NCBI GenBank assembly: GCA_006384855.1
Contig: VCJN01001306.1
Span: 1-64,000, forward strand
Reading direction: 5' to 3'
Source: Tetraselmis striata
Taxonomy: Eukaryota; Chlorophyta; Chlorodendrophyceae; Chlorodendrales; Chlorodendraceae
DNA length: 64,000 nucleotides
A program made the translations under genes and the position numbers. Below the pieces are notes generated by a model, which saw only the letters and a program-made list of their open reading frames with translations, did not search any database and was not told the DNA's origin. Below are positions 10,597 through 19,409 of the stretch, in pieces; positions within the stretch are counted from its first letter, which is position 1, and each line of letters begins with the position of its first letter.

Positions 10597-12338
10597 GTAC
10601 GTTCGTTCCTTGGGGGTTCATCACTCTCCAGGTTGATCTCAAAGTCGAACTCGCGCTCCGGTGGCAGGTCAGTAGGCTCCGCGATGATGTCTGCAAACTC
10701 CATAAGGGACTCCTTGAGCTCCTCGGTCCACTCGGTCGACTGGTCCGTGCGCAGCTCAGCCACCGCATCGAACACCTCGCGTACCGCAACAGCAAACAGT
10801 TCCTCGCCGCGACTCTTCCTCAGCTCCTTCGCCATCTTAGCCGCGTCCAGATGGTAAACCGTCGTAGGTACTGTATACTGTTCCGCTGTAGCATTGTGTT
10901 GTCCAGTCTTCCGGTGTTTAATAATTTTAGCAGTCCAGTCGATGTCAGGATTAACTGTTTCCAGCCAAGGTTGTCCGAGAACAATGTCGAATTTCTCCAG
11001 GTCTGTAACTATAGCGTCCAATGTATAGTCGAAAGCTCCTACGGTAAGTACTTTGCTCCTCAGCCGTTTGGTACTGGTACTCATACTGCCGTTCGCCAGT
11101 TTTATACGGTGTTTTCCTCCGGATACTGTAGGGCACTGATGCAATTGTACCCATTCAGTACTCGCAAAATTTTCGGTTGCACCAGAGTCCACCAGTATTT
11201 TACAGTGTCGTCCTCGCAATTCGCCAGTAATAGTCAGCAGTCGGGTACCACTCGGTGAAGATACGTTGCACAAACGCGATGTGGAGTCTTCGCCAGGTAG
11301 TCGGACGTTACGGTTGACATATTCATCAATTTGTTCGCCGAAGCTTTCGTACCGTAGTGGGTAGCGTACTGTCTCCGTCTCCAGATAACCCGTACTTCGT
11401 GCCTCCAATAATTTCTTCCAGGTTGTCCATAGTGCACGGTTCAAAGGGGTCTTCGTAGGTACAGTATTACGACGAACGCGATACAGATATACAGGACACT
11501 GGTTGTCTCCCGTCCGCTGAGTGCCGAGGTACCGTAGATTGCTCTCCTGTACCCGGTACCCAGTTTGCTCGAGTAATCGTCGTACTGCTGTTGTCTCCGG
11601 CGTAGTCGCGTCCGTGTCGCCGCGCTTGCCTTCCGGAAACCAAATCAGTCCGCTGTCTTCTACAGTCAGAAGCACTCGTCTTCCATCGGTTACTAGAACC
11701 TTCGAGTGCGTCCACTCAGGCTTCGGTGGAGTTCTCAGGTGCTGCGGTAGAAACCGTACGCCGGCGCCATCGTCAGCGTAGATCTGTGTCGCCCATCGAG
11801 TGGGGCCAACATCTTGTCTCGCACCTTCTATGCCATCGTTCGTTGGACACGTAAACACAGAAGTCTCCGCTGGCAACTCATCCACCAGACGAAAATTTCT
11901 AAGTAGTCGAAACCACGGCTTACGCGACCATTTTGGAACCACAATAATTGCTCAAAGATGCGGATGCAATAACTTCTGTCGAAGGTAGTGGCCCAAAAAT
12001 GCTTCAATTCGGTCATACGGGGCATTTAGCCAAATACGCCGATATTCTCCGAGATCCTGTTCCTGAAATGGGCGCGTCGGACAGCAAAAACTACCAGAAA
12101 CTTGAGAATTCAGGCCGTCATTATCGCAAGCTCCGTCCAGGTCGCAGGGTCCGTATTTCTTCGTGTACTCGTGAAATAATTCGCGATGTACCATCCAGTC
12201 GCTGAAATCCTTGTGGAGGAAATCAGGCCTCAGTGTCGTTCGAGGATACGAGGGCTGTACTTCTGTAGTCTCGCGAGCCGTTTTAGGGGACAGTCCTTCA
12301 CCCTGTCGCGCGCCGCGCGCGGCCGACTCACGTCTTAG
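10597..12338 (-). CDS. Ty3 Pol N-terminal part: methyltransferase-like, Nudix-like and protease domains
   Basis: This frame is entered from gag by the -1 frameshift site at 12338-12344 and is open to the end except for one TGA at 11952-11954. It holds three modules: a Dam-like methyltransferase domain (about 12240-11800), a Nudix-like domain (about 11711-11418) and an aspartic protease with [13 protein letters not shown] (catalytic DSGA at 11189-11178). A linker ending in EREFDFEI leads to RT. Protease should cut the Gag-Pol polyprotein in the particle. Extra enzymes upstream of the protease are not part of the standard Ty3 layout. Confidence 0.85.
11418..11711 (-). CDS. Nudix-like domain inside Ty3 Pol
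   Basis: About 98 residues between the methyltransferase-like domain and the protease. A beta-strand pair ([20 protein letters not shown]) leads into [18 protein letters not shown] and then [15 protein letters not shown], which has the spacing and hydrophobic pattern of a Nudix box helix (canonical ...E-x7-REUxEExGU). The catalytic REUxEE is here RRLLEQ: the first Glu is Arg and the last is Gln, so metal binding is probably impaired. After it, [19 protein letters not shown] resembles the following strands. Canonical Nudix enzymes hydrolyse nucleoside diphosphates linked to another moiety. Structural prediction would be needed to confirm the fold. Confidence 0.6.
11800..12240 (-). CDS. DNA adenine-methyltransferase-like domain inside Ty3 Pol
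   Basis: The segment reads [15 protein letters not shown], then [18 protein letters not shown], then [22 protein letters not shown], then [14 protein letters not shown]. It parallels the domain of the DIRS element in this window (WGPHTVDRFAS ... CNPPWGLLDDL ... APHWPGRRWYQML) in order and spacing. The NPPF/Y/W-type catalytic motif of N6-adenine methyltransferases appears here as NAPY (12026-12015), so the second position is changed and activity is doubtful. A TGA at 11952-11954 interrupts the domain. Assignment is by motif pattern only. Confidence 0.65.
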
Positions 12339-13495
12339 TTTCCCGGCCGGGTCTTTCTGGGTCGATATTCAGAAATCTTCTTCTTCTTGCTCGGGCACGC
12401 GGACGCAACATGACCTTTCGCCCTGCAGATAAAGCAGCGTCCCTCCTTCTTAAATCTCTCAAACTCCTCCTCGGTCAATCGCCGCGCCATCAACAGGCCG
12501 TCTTCTTGTTCTGTAGCCTCACCCTCAGCACTGCTGTAGTACTGCTCGTCGTCGTCGCCTTCGTCGTCCATGATGTTTAGGCGCTCGCGACGGATCTCGC
12601 GGTGCACATCTGTCTCCCGCTCCGCAGCTTCAACAGCCAGGGCTGCCTGTACAGCTTCTGCCAGGGTCTTAGGGTTTTCCAGGGCAACTTCCTTTCGAAT
12701 ATGGGGTTTCAGTCCGCGCTGGAAGTCATGTACATTATCTTCCTCGTGACGATGGGGTAACTCCAGTAGTTGCTCGCGGAAATAATTCGCGTACTTCTGT
12801 ACTGAAGTCCGCTGTGTCGCGCGATCCAGATTGATACGAGCTTGCTTCACCGGTGTACGTCCACATAATTCGGTGATTAGTGCCGCCTCCATGTGCGTAA
12901 TACCGGTAAAACCGCCGCCAATTTCGTCGTGCGTACTCGCCACTTGCGCGTACCACCACTTGGATACAGGTCCGTGAAAATAGCCAGATTCCCAGTACAC
13001 GCTACGAGGTTCCTCCGGGTTTACATTGTGATATTTCAAGTAACCCCGTGCATGACGAAACCAGTTCCGTAGCTCGTCGATATTCGTAGTCGATAGCTTC
13101 TCGATCTTCGCTGGTTTCACATCGCTCGGCATGAGCCCATGCATGTCGCTGGTCCGCGCATAACGAAGCTGGTCTCGCATCTGCTGCTCTACAACTCGGC
13201 TCCGGTTCACTCGGTCGTCGAAATGACTGAAGCCTTGTCGCACGTACTCGTCCAAGCGGCGAATCTCCGCCGTTGCCGCCGTTGTAGCTTGCGCTACATC
13301 TTGCATCTTCGCTTGCTCCGTCGACATAGTCTCGACTCGGTCGGCTAGTCGTTGAAGCATGCTCATCATGGTTGCGAGGGTCGGTTGCGTGCCCTCTTGA
13401 CCTCCTTCGAGCGGAATCGGCTGTGCTTCGCCGGCAGTGGCCGCTACCGGAAAGCTTCCGTTGTCCTCAGGTGGCGTCTCTCCTGGTGTAGCCAT
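12335..13495 (-). CDS. Ty3 Gag with CCHC zinc knuckle
   Basis: 386 residues from ATG at 13495 to TAA at 12337-12335, intact. N-terminal acidic and polar region with predicted coiled coil (about residues 40-90), then a retrotransposon Gag capsid-like region (NWFRHARGYLKYHN ... WWYAQVAST), and near the C-terminus a zinc knuckle CFICRAKGHVASAC followed by Lys/Arg-rich residues. It forms the particle and binds genomic RNA. The stop overlaps the frameshift heptamer, so most ribosomes should make Gag and a few Gag-Pol. Confidence 0.92.
   Translation of the reverse strand: MATPGETPPEDNGSFPVAATAGEAQPIPLEGGQEGTQPTLATMMSMLQRLADRVETMSTEQAKMQDVAQATTAATAEIRRLDEYVRQGFSHFDDRVNRSRVVEQQMRDQLRYARTSDMHGLMPSDVKPAKIEKLSTTNIDELRNWFRHARGYLKYHNVNPEEPRSVYWESGYFHGPVSKWWYAQVASTHDEIGGGFTGITHMEAALITELCGRTPVKQARINLDRATQRTSVQKYANYFREQLLELPHRHEEDNVHDFQRGLKPHIRKEVALENPKTLAEAVQAALAVEAAERETDVHREIRRERLNIMDDEGDDDEQYYSSAEGEATEQEDGLLMARRLTEEEFERFKKEGRCFICRAKGHVASACPSKKKKISEYRPRKTRPGN
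12338..12344 (-). promoter_or_regulatory. -1 ribosomal frameshift heptamer G GGA AAC at the gag stop
   Basis: The minus strand reads CCG GGA AAC TAA in the gag frame. G GGA AAC fits the X XXY YYZ slippery rule and lies directly before the gag TAA. Slipping back one base puts ribosomes into CTA AGA CGT GAG..., the pol frame, which then stays open for 128 codons. A GC-rich segment just downstream (GTCG...CGAC with GCCGCGCGCGGC inside) could form the usual stimulatory hairpin. Confidence 0.85.
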
Positions 13496-13520
13496 CTTTA
13501 CGTCGCTTACCGCTGTCTAA

Positions 13521-13532
13521 GCTCCGAAACCA
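13521..13532 (-). promoter_or_regulatory. Primer-binding site of the Ty3 element
   Basis: Minus strand reads TGGTTTCGGAGC two bases inside the 5' LTR. It begins with TGG, complementary to the tRNA CCA end. The tRNA species was not identified. Confidence 0.75.
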
Positions 13533-13534
13533 AG

Positions 13535-13947
13535 TGTTAGGCTCTAGCTTAAGCCTGTTCTTTAGGCCCTTTAGGATGCAGCGGAAGGATTTAGAAAGTA
13601 TGGCCAATCTCTTCTGGTTACAGGGGTTCCTAGGTTATAGTTCTGTCTCTGAATTCTACCTAGTAGACTAGTCCGAGGCGGTATTTATACCCGCCGAGGT
13701 CATAGTCATACCTGTGCTATGTTAGCCGGGTGTCATGGGATACCCGTGCTGTGTTAGCCACGTAAGGCTTGAGTCAGAGAACTCTAGAGAATTCCAGAAC
13801 AGTCTTCGGCCTTATACTACTAATATTTACGCCCGCAACACTAATATGTACAGCGACTCCGCGGATGCGTAGTCGTACTACCTCTGCGGGGAGTTATACC
13901 TGCTAGTATAGCAGAACATTATGGCTAAAGGGAAATGGAGTATAACA
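13535..13947 (-). repeat. 5' LTR of the Ty3 element
   Basis: 413 bp, TGTTA...TAACA, seven mismatches to the left LTR by eye. It should contain the element's promoter. Confidence 0.95.
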
Positions 13948-13952
13948 CTTAT
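13948..13952. repeat. Target-site duplication CTTAT (right)
   Basis: Matches 7245-7249. Confidence 0.95.
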
Positions 13953-14244
13953 CCAGCCTCCACGCCTCCTTCGCATTCTTCAGCGTCTCACGAGAGGATC
14001 TACCAGCGTTCTGAAGGCTCGTAATGAGACTTTCATCTCGGGCAGAACGTTGGTGGGTCGCTTGCTGTGGTGGTGGTGGCGGCGGCGGCTGTACGGATGG
14101 CATGCCCGGCTGGCCCGCCGCCGCCAGTACTGACTGCTGCGCTGACGCGCCAAAGCGACCTCCCGCGCCACGACGGCCGTCGACAGCCTCCCTAAGGCGG
14201 TGCTTGCTGCCTCTTCCTATGGCTGACGCGTGCAGGGCGGCCAA
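13948..14244 (-). pseudogene. N-terminal part of an ORF split by the Ty3 insertion (unknown function)
   Basis: Open minus-strand frame beginning MAALHASAIGRGSKHRL, with an eight-Pro run (SVQPPPPPPPQQ) and a helical charged segment (RSSRETLKNAKEAWRLDK) that runs into the TSD and LTR. Without the element the frame continues at 7249. Low-complexity N-terminus plus coiled coil resembles the start of the unknown gene at 21.5-23.7 kb in style, but I see no clear homology. It may belong to another transposon or a host gene. Confidence 0.5.
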
Positions 14245-14549
14245 GAGACGAGATAGGTTGAATTGCTTTGTTACATGGTGGTGTTGAACGGGTTTCGCGG
14301 CATGTGACCTGCCCCCCGCGGCCCGCCTCCAGGATAGGCGCTGACTGGCTCAGGGACCGTACGGCCCGGCACGGAGGTGCCTTAGGTCCTAAGTTACCCC
14401 TAAGGATGATCTATGATGGCACCCTAAGCGTACGCATGCCCTGGCGGCCTGGCGTGTCAATCTTTGAAGCTTTTTGAGGCCCAGTAGTTAGCTGTGATAT
14501 TATTATACATATACATATTATACGTATATGTATAATATTATGCATATAT
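14245..14549. other. Intergenic, ending in AT-rich simple repeat
   Basis: No gene seen. Positions about 14497-14550 are TATACATATA-type simple repeat. The same repeat type resumes after the DIRS element at about 19434-19490, so that element sits inside it. Confidence 0.7.
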
Positions 14550-14727
14550 ATGGTCAGATGTAGTCATCTAGAGGTTTACAGTACATTAGCTATGTTGTAC
14601 TGCGCACGACCCCCGAGGTCGGCGCACGGACCAAGGCCTGCCGGCCCGCACCAGCACTACGACCTGAGGGATCCACCCTCGGGCACAGGCACTCTCTGCT
14701 TTGCGCTCGCCTCAACCGGCTCGCGCA
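14550..14727 (+). repeat. DIRS repeat A1
   Basis: 178 bp starting ATGGTCAGATGTAGTCATCT, matching 19135-19312 with about four substitutions. Together with B1/B2 it would allow circular-intermediate formation and recombinase-mediated insertion. Confidence 0.93.
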
Positions 14728-14756
14728 AGCAGTCTCGACTATAGCAGTCGAGCAGA

Positions 14757-15816
14757 GTGTCAGCTTACTCTATGCCGACTCGGACCCGAGCCTCAGCCTC
14801 CCGAGACGCTACACCTTCCCCACCCCGCGACAGCAGGATGCCCCCTCGCCCTGTACCGGGAGACGCCTTAGTGGACGACGCCCCGGGCGGCGCCACGGCG
14901 GCATCTGTCGCGGAATTGGAAAAACGCCTGACGGCCCAAGCGGAAGCCCTGGAGAAGCGGTTGGCCGGGCAGTTTGAGGCTGCTACGGCTGCCTTGCTCG
15001 CTCGACTCGCCCCCCCCACTAACCCGCTTCCTCCCGACGGTACCCAGCCAGCCAACCCCGCGGGCACGCCTGCGCCCGAGGGTGGTGAGTTAGGAGCGCA
15101 AGAGCCCCTTCCTGCTGAGCTAGACGCACCCGACAACGAGCTCGAGTACGTCGACTTTGCCTACTACGGCCGAGTCATCCCCCCCGGTCTGGAGCGCCCC
15201 CCGCGCGACGTCGACGAGCCCCGCTTGTGGACCCTGACCGACGACACCGCCCGCGCCCTCGCGGAGAAGCGGAGTCAGGCAGCGTACGACGAATACATGC
15301 ACCTAGGCTGCTATGCCTTCTTCAGTAGCTGCGCCAACGAGGCGATGCGCGGCGCTCTGGAGTCGCTTTCGACCGAGTCTGCTACGCCGGCAAGCAAGGC
15401 TGCGGCCCTTGCCGAGCTCCGCGCCTTCTACCGCACCCACTTGGCGACGGAGGAGGCCACCCGTTCCCGGTTGGGCTACCTCCAGCTCGCCAAGAATGGG
15501 CCAACGGCTACAGAGGCGGACCGTGTTTTCGCCGAGCTCGCCCACGCAAAGTTCTGCACCCCACGGCGCATCGCCGTGTCCGGGCAACTCGACCAACTCC
15601 GCCGAGCGTTCGACGACAAGACCCTCGAGATCAGCCTTTCCGCAGCGGGCAAGGCCCGTGCCGCGGCCGCGTTCGCCAAGGCTACCCCCGACAAGCCCCC
15701 CCCCCCCCACAGAGTCCGCCGAGAGGCGCAAGCAACGCGAGCAAGCCGCTGCGGCGCGGAAGGCCGCAGCGACATCCGCAGCGTCTGACAAGGCCAAGGC
15801 CAAGGTCACCAAGTGA
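14757..15816 (+). CDS. DIRS ORF1 (Gag-like)
   Basis: About 350 residues. A Pro/Ala-rich N-terminus with a short coiled coil (VAELEKRLTAQAEALEKRL), a central helical domain (about residues 120-280) and a basic Lys/Ala-rich tail ending KAKVTK. The frame changes by one base in the C-run at about 15697-15707: the upstream frame stops at 15788, while the tail with KRKQREQ-like basic residues continues in the next frame to 15816. No zinc knuckle is present. It should bind element RNA. Position and composition fit DIRS ORF1; sequence identity to a known family was not tested. Confidence 0.75.
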
Positions 15817-15820
15817 CGGT

Positions 15821-17405
15821 GTGACCCGCCGCGCCGACTCATGTACGCCTACCTCCCTCTACATGCGACACCGCGTGCGGAGAAGATGGCGCGACTGGGA
15901 AAGCATCGGCGCGAGCGGGCAAGTCTTGAGTTGGATCCGCCAAGGGGTCCGGATACGCTTCAAGCACGGGCGACGCCCTCGCCCCTACAACCACGGCGTC
16001 TCTATGCGCGACGCCACTCAGGCACAACTGGACTTCATGGCTACAGAACTGCCCCGCTTCGAGGCGATTGGCGCGTGGGAGCGAGGACACTGCAACAAGT
16101 GTGTATCCGGAATGTTTCTGGTCCCCAAGCCCGGCACCAACAAATGGCGCCTCATCATCGACCTACGGGAGCTCAACAAATGGTGCAAGACTTTCACGAT
16201 GTCCTGCGAAACGCTCAAGCACCTGCGGCACCTGGCGCGCGCGGGCGATTGGTTCGTGTCGATGGACCTGGCCGATGGCTACTACGCCCTTGGGATTCGG
16301 GAGGAGGACCGCGACTTCTTTACCGTGAACTACCGAGGGGAGCTGTGGCGACTTGCGTGCCTACCGATGGGTTGGACAGGCTCGTCGTACTACTGCAAGT
16401 TGACGGCGGCCTTTACAGACTACCTGCGGACGCCCCTGAAGCGGCGCGACCCAGCGTCGCCTCCCACGGCCCCGCCCGTCCAAGCCTACTCGCCGTTTCC
16501 TGCGCAACACCCGCTGGCGGGGCGAGCGGCTCCTACCCTATATGGACGACTTCCTTTTCCTCGCGGACTCCCGCGAGGCAGCCCTGGAGCTACGCGGCCG
16601 GTTAAACACCTTACTGGACCGCCTGGGCCTGCTGCGCAACCCCAACAAGGGAGTCTGGGAGCCCACCCAGGTCGGCCCTCACCTGGGCCTGATCATCGAC
16701 CTGAAGCGCGGCGAGTTCCGCGCCCCCGAGGAGAAGCTCATCGCGCTAGCCACGGCCGCCCGTTCTCTCCTTGGCCGCGCAGCCTCCAACAAGCGCTGGC
16801 TCCCAGCTCGGCAGCTGGCGTCCTTTGCGGGCAAGGCGCAGTTCCTGTACTTGGCAGTTACGCCGGCCCGTTTCTTTTTGCGGGAGCTGCACTGCGTCCT
16901 CGCAACCCGGCAGGGCTGGGGCGGGCGCGTCAAGATGACAAACCAGCTGCGCCGCGACCTGCAGTGGTGGACCCAGGTACCTGCGCAGCACAACGGTCGC
17001 TCTATGTACAAGCCTGTGGAGACCGCGTATCTGCACGCGGACTCCGGCTCGTATGGCTGGGGGGCTGTACTGAACAACAACAGCGCTTACCAGGCGCGCG
17101 GCTTCTGGTACGAGGACGACCGCTCGCATCACATCACGTGGAAGGAGCTTCGCGCGGTACGTCACGCGGTCGACTCGTTCCTGCCGCAGCTCCGAGGACG
17201 GCGCGTCTTGCTGCACGAGGACAACACGGCCGTAGTGGCAGCGCTGACCAACCTTACCTCTCGGTCGCCCGTCATGATGGAGGAGCTCCGCAAGCTGTGG
17301 CACCTCCTGGATATCCACGACATCTCCATCAGACCCCGGTACATCCAGTCTGCAGCCAACGTTTGGGCGGACCGACTCAGCAGGGAGCTGGACGACTCCG
17401 ACTGA
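15821..17405 (+). CDS. DIRS reverse transcriptase and RNase H
   Basis: RT: FLVPKPGTNKWRLIIDLREL, FVSMDLADGYYALGI, LACLPMGWTGSSYY, then after a frame change (between about 16440 and 16510) PYMDDFLFLADS with the catalytic YMDD. RNase H: LHADSGSYGWGAVLNN, LLHEDNTAVVAAL and IQSAANVWADRLSR. This is the RT/RH type of DIRS elements. The second half is one clean frame (16542-17405). The TGA at 17403-17405 lies just before the sequence QLSPRTFAYL, at a point where related proteins have Trp, so it is probably a TGG to TGA change that cuts the methyltransferase-like domain off the polyprotein. Confidence 0.88.
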
Positions 17406-17861
17406 CAGCTCAGTCCGCGGACATTCGCGTACCTGCAGCGCTTGTGGGGTCCGCACACCGTCGACAGATTTGCGTCGATGGAAAATACGCAACTTCCACG
17501 GTACAATTCCCGCTGGCGCGACCCGCATTGCGAAGCGGTGGATTCTCTCCATTTGCCGGACGAGTTCTGGCGCAGGGAACACAATTATTGCAATCCCCCG
17601 TGGGGTTTGTTGGACGATTTGGCGGACAAACTGCGACAGTCGGGCGCGGCCGCCACGGTCATCGCACCGCACTGGCCAGGACGGCGTTGGTACCAGATGC
17701 TGCAAGACCTCGCCACCGAGACGATTGTCTACCCGCCTACCCGCGACCTCTTCTTTCCTGGGCGGCGGGGAACGCGCGCGGGGGTCGGACTGCCCGGCTG
17801 GAGCGTCGTGGCCTTTCGACTGCCACGCCGGCATGGCTGCACCTCCGCCGTGGGTCGCTAG
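17406..17861 (+). CDS. DIRS methyltransferase-like domain (Dam family)
   Basis: Same frame as RNase H after the TGA at 17403-17405, about 150 residues. It contains WGPHTVDRFASMENTQLPRY, then HNYCNPPWGLLDDLADKL with an intact NPPW catalytic motif of N6-adenine methyltransferases, then ATVIAPHWPGRRWYQML. DIRS elements of several lineages carry a domain of this type between RNase H and recombinase. What it modifies is not known. It parallels the domain in the Ty3 element of this window, where the motif is NAPY. Confidence 0.8.
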   Translation, partial: QLSPRTFAYLQRLWGPHTVDRFASMENTQLPRYNSRWRDPHCEAVDSLHLPDEFWRREHNYCNPPWGLLDDLADKLRQSGAAATVIAPHWPGRRWYQMLQDLATETIVYPPTRDLFFPGRRGTRAGVGLPGWSVVAFRLPRRHGCTSAVGR

Positions 17862-17899
17862 GCCGGGCTATGGCCGTGCCGCCGTCGCTGCAGTAAAGT

Positions 17900-19078
17900 G
17901 TGCAGTACCCGGGCCGCCTGTCCCACACTCGACGCGCGCGCTACCGGCTTGCGGTGCGCTCCGACTATGAGGCGCCCTGGTCGGCATCAATGGCGGCCGA
18001 GCTCCGGTCTTTGTTGGGGACCGGAGACCTTGCTCTTTCTGCGGCGTCACTTTCAAGCGGCGCTCGGGTTGCTTGCGGGTTCGCTGGCGGCCGGCACCTA
18101 CCGCAACTACGACAGCGGCATGCGCTCTTTCGCTACTTTCTGCGAGCAGGAGGCTTACGCCCGCTGCAGGCTACTACGAGCACGATCGTCCGCTACACTG
18201 CATGGTTGGGCATGCAAGGTACCGTCGGCGCGGAGTCCCTTCAACAGTACTACTCGTCCATCAACAAGTACTTCCGCGACCATCAGCGCCAGCCTGCCGC
18301 CCTCGGCGAAATGGTGGCCGACGCGCGCCGCGGCCTGGCCATCCAGCAAGAGCGTCTTGCGGCGGAAGACGTCCGCGTCGCCCTGCCTGCGCCCATTGCG
18401 GCTGACCTCCTAAACACCGCGATTGGATTTCGGCAGACATTGGTGTGGAAACCCGCTAATATTGCGGACATCTGCGCTTTCAGAGCCGCGCTCGCGACGA
18501 TTACGGCGTACGTCTTCCTGTGCCGCGCGGAGTCCGGCGTTAGCTGCGAGACCGGTGATTTAGTGGTCGACCGGCCGTCCGGAAGCATTCTACTGTACGT
18601 CCGCAAACAGAAAGGCGACCAGCGTACGAGGGTTTCCGCTAAGCCCCTGATAAATCTGCCCATCGCCGCCGTTCCGGACTTCGCTGACCTGCTGGACTGG
18701 TACGCCGGCAGTCGCGACGCTTACTGCCGCCGTTTCTATGGCGCCAGCCCGCCGCCCAAGTTCTGGAGCATCTCCCCGCTGGAGTGTTCCGCCACTTGGT
18801 CGGTTTCAGCCACTCTTACCGAGTGGTTGCGGGAAGCCTACCTGGCGGCAGGCGCCCGACCTCCCACCGGTTTCAAGTGGACATCGCACAGTTTACGCAA
18901 GGGTGCCGCTTCCGCAGCAAGCTGCGTCGGCGTCCCCTTTCCGGCCATCAAACACATGGGTGATTGGTCGAAGAACAGCGAGGTGGTCACCGGGAAGTAC
19001 ATCGACCCGACCATGCGCCCGACTCCTGCGGCCTGGAGGTCCTTCGGTTGGCTCGTCCCCGTCCGGCCGCCGGCCTAA
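17900..19078 (+). CDS. DIRS tyrosine recombinase
   Basis: 392 residues. Catalytic signatures: an Arg in FLCRAESGVSC, the HxxR box HSLRKGAASAA, and the C-terminal HMGDWSKNSEVVTGKYID with the His/Trp and the nucleophile Tyr. The N-terminal part resembles a SAM-like DNA-binding domain (TIVRYTAWLGMQGTVGAESL). The enzyme should insert a circular DNA copy without TSD. The frame opens at a GTG at 17900, so the true start is unsure. It is the only ORF of the element without an evident break. Confidence 0.9.
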   Translation: MQYPGRLSHTRRARYRLAVRSDYEAPWSASMAAELRSLLGTGDLALSAASLSSGARVACGFAGGRHLPQLRQRHALFRYFLRAGGLRPLQATTSTIVRYTAWLGMQGTVGAESLQQYYSSINKYFRDHQRQPAALGEMVADARRGLAIQQERLAAEDVRVALPAPIAADLLNTAIGFRQTLVWKPANIADICAFRAALATITAYVFLCRAESGVSCETGDLVVDRPSGSILLYVRKQKGDQRTRVSAKPLINLPIAAVPDFADLLDWYAGSRDAYCRRFYGASPPPKFWSISPLECSATWSVSATLTEWLREAYLAAGARPPTGFKWTSHSLRKGAASAASCVGVPFPAIKHMGDWSKNSEVVTGKYIDPTMRPTPAAWRSFGWLVPVRPPA

Positions 19079-19109
19079 GCTTCCTGTGCTAGCCTTTGGC
19101 TTTCGTCTC

Positions 19110-19136
19110 TGGCAAACAGTGCATCCTTGGATAAAT
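19110..19136 (+). repeat. DIRS repeat B1
   Basis: 27 bp, TGGCAAACAGTGC.TCCTTGG, two mismatches to B2 at 19410-19436, directly joined to A2. Confidence 0.85.
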
Positions 19137-19312
19137 GGTCAGATGTAGTCATCTAAAGGTTTACAGTACATTAGCTATGTTGTACTGCACACGACCCCCG
19201 AGGTCGGCGCACGGACTAAGGCATGCCGGCCCGCACCAGCACTACGACCTGAGGGATCCACCCTCGGGCACAGGCACTCTCTGCTTTGCGCTCGCCTCAA
19301 CCGGCTCGCGCA
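19135..19312 (+). repeat. DIRS repeat A2
   Basis: 178-bp direct repeat of 14550-14727. Confidence 0.93.
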
Positions 19313-19409
19313 CCCACCCACCCTCAACCATCTTTTTGCGCTAAGTGACACCCAGGCCAAAGCCTGTGGTTCTTGTCTTAGCCTTCAATGTAAGCGAGCT
19401 GACATTCTT

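Larger units (their letters stand above)
7250..13947 (-). mobile_element. Ty3/gypsy chromovirus, full length, coding on the minus strand
   Basis: A 6.7-kb LTR retrotransposon with two 413-bp LTRs (I count 7 mismatches, about 1.7%), 5-bp TSD CTTAT, primer-binding site and polypurine tract. Minus-strand order: Gag with zinc knuckle, -1 frameshift site, methyltransferase-like domain, Nudix-like domain, aspartic protease, RT, RNase H, integrase, chromodomain-like C-terminus. Protease-RT-RNaseH-integrase order plus the terminal chromodomain define a chromovirus. Two in-frame TGA codons (11952-11954 and at about 9656) and frame changes near 10597, 9990-9935 and 8230 show that this copy is inactive, although LTR similarity says the insertion is fairly young. 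Confidence 0.95.
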
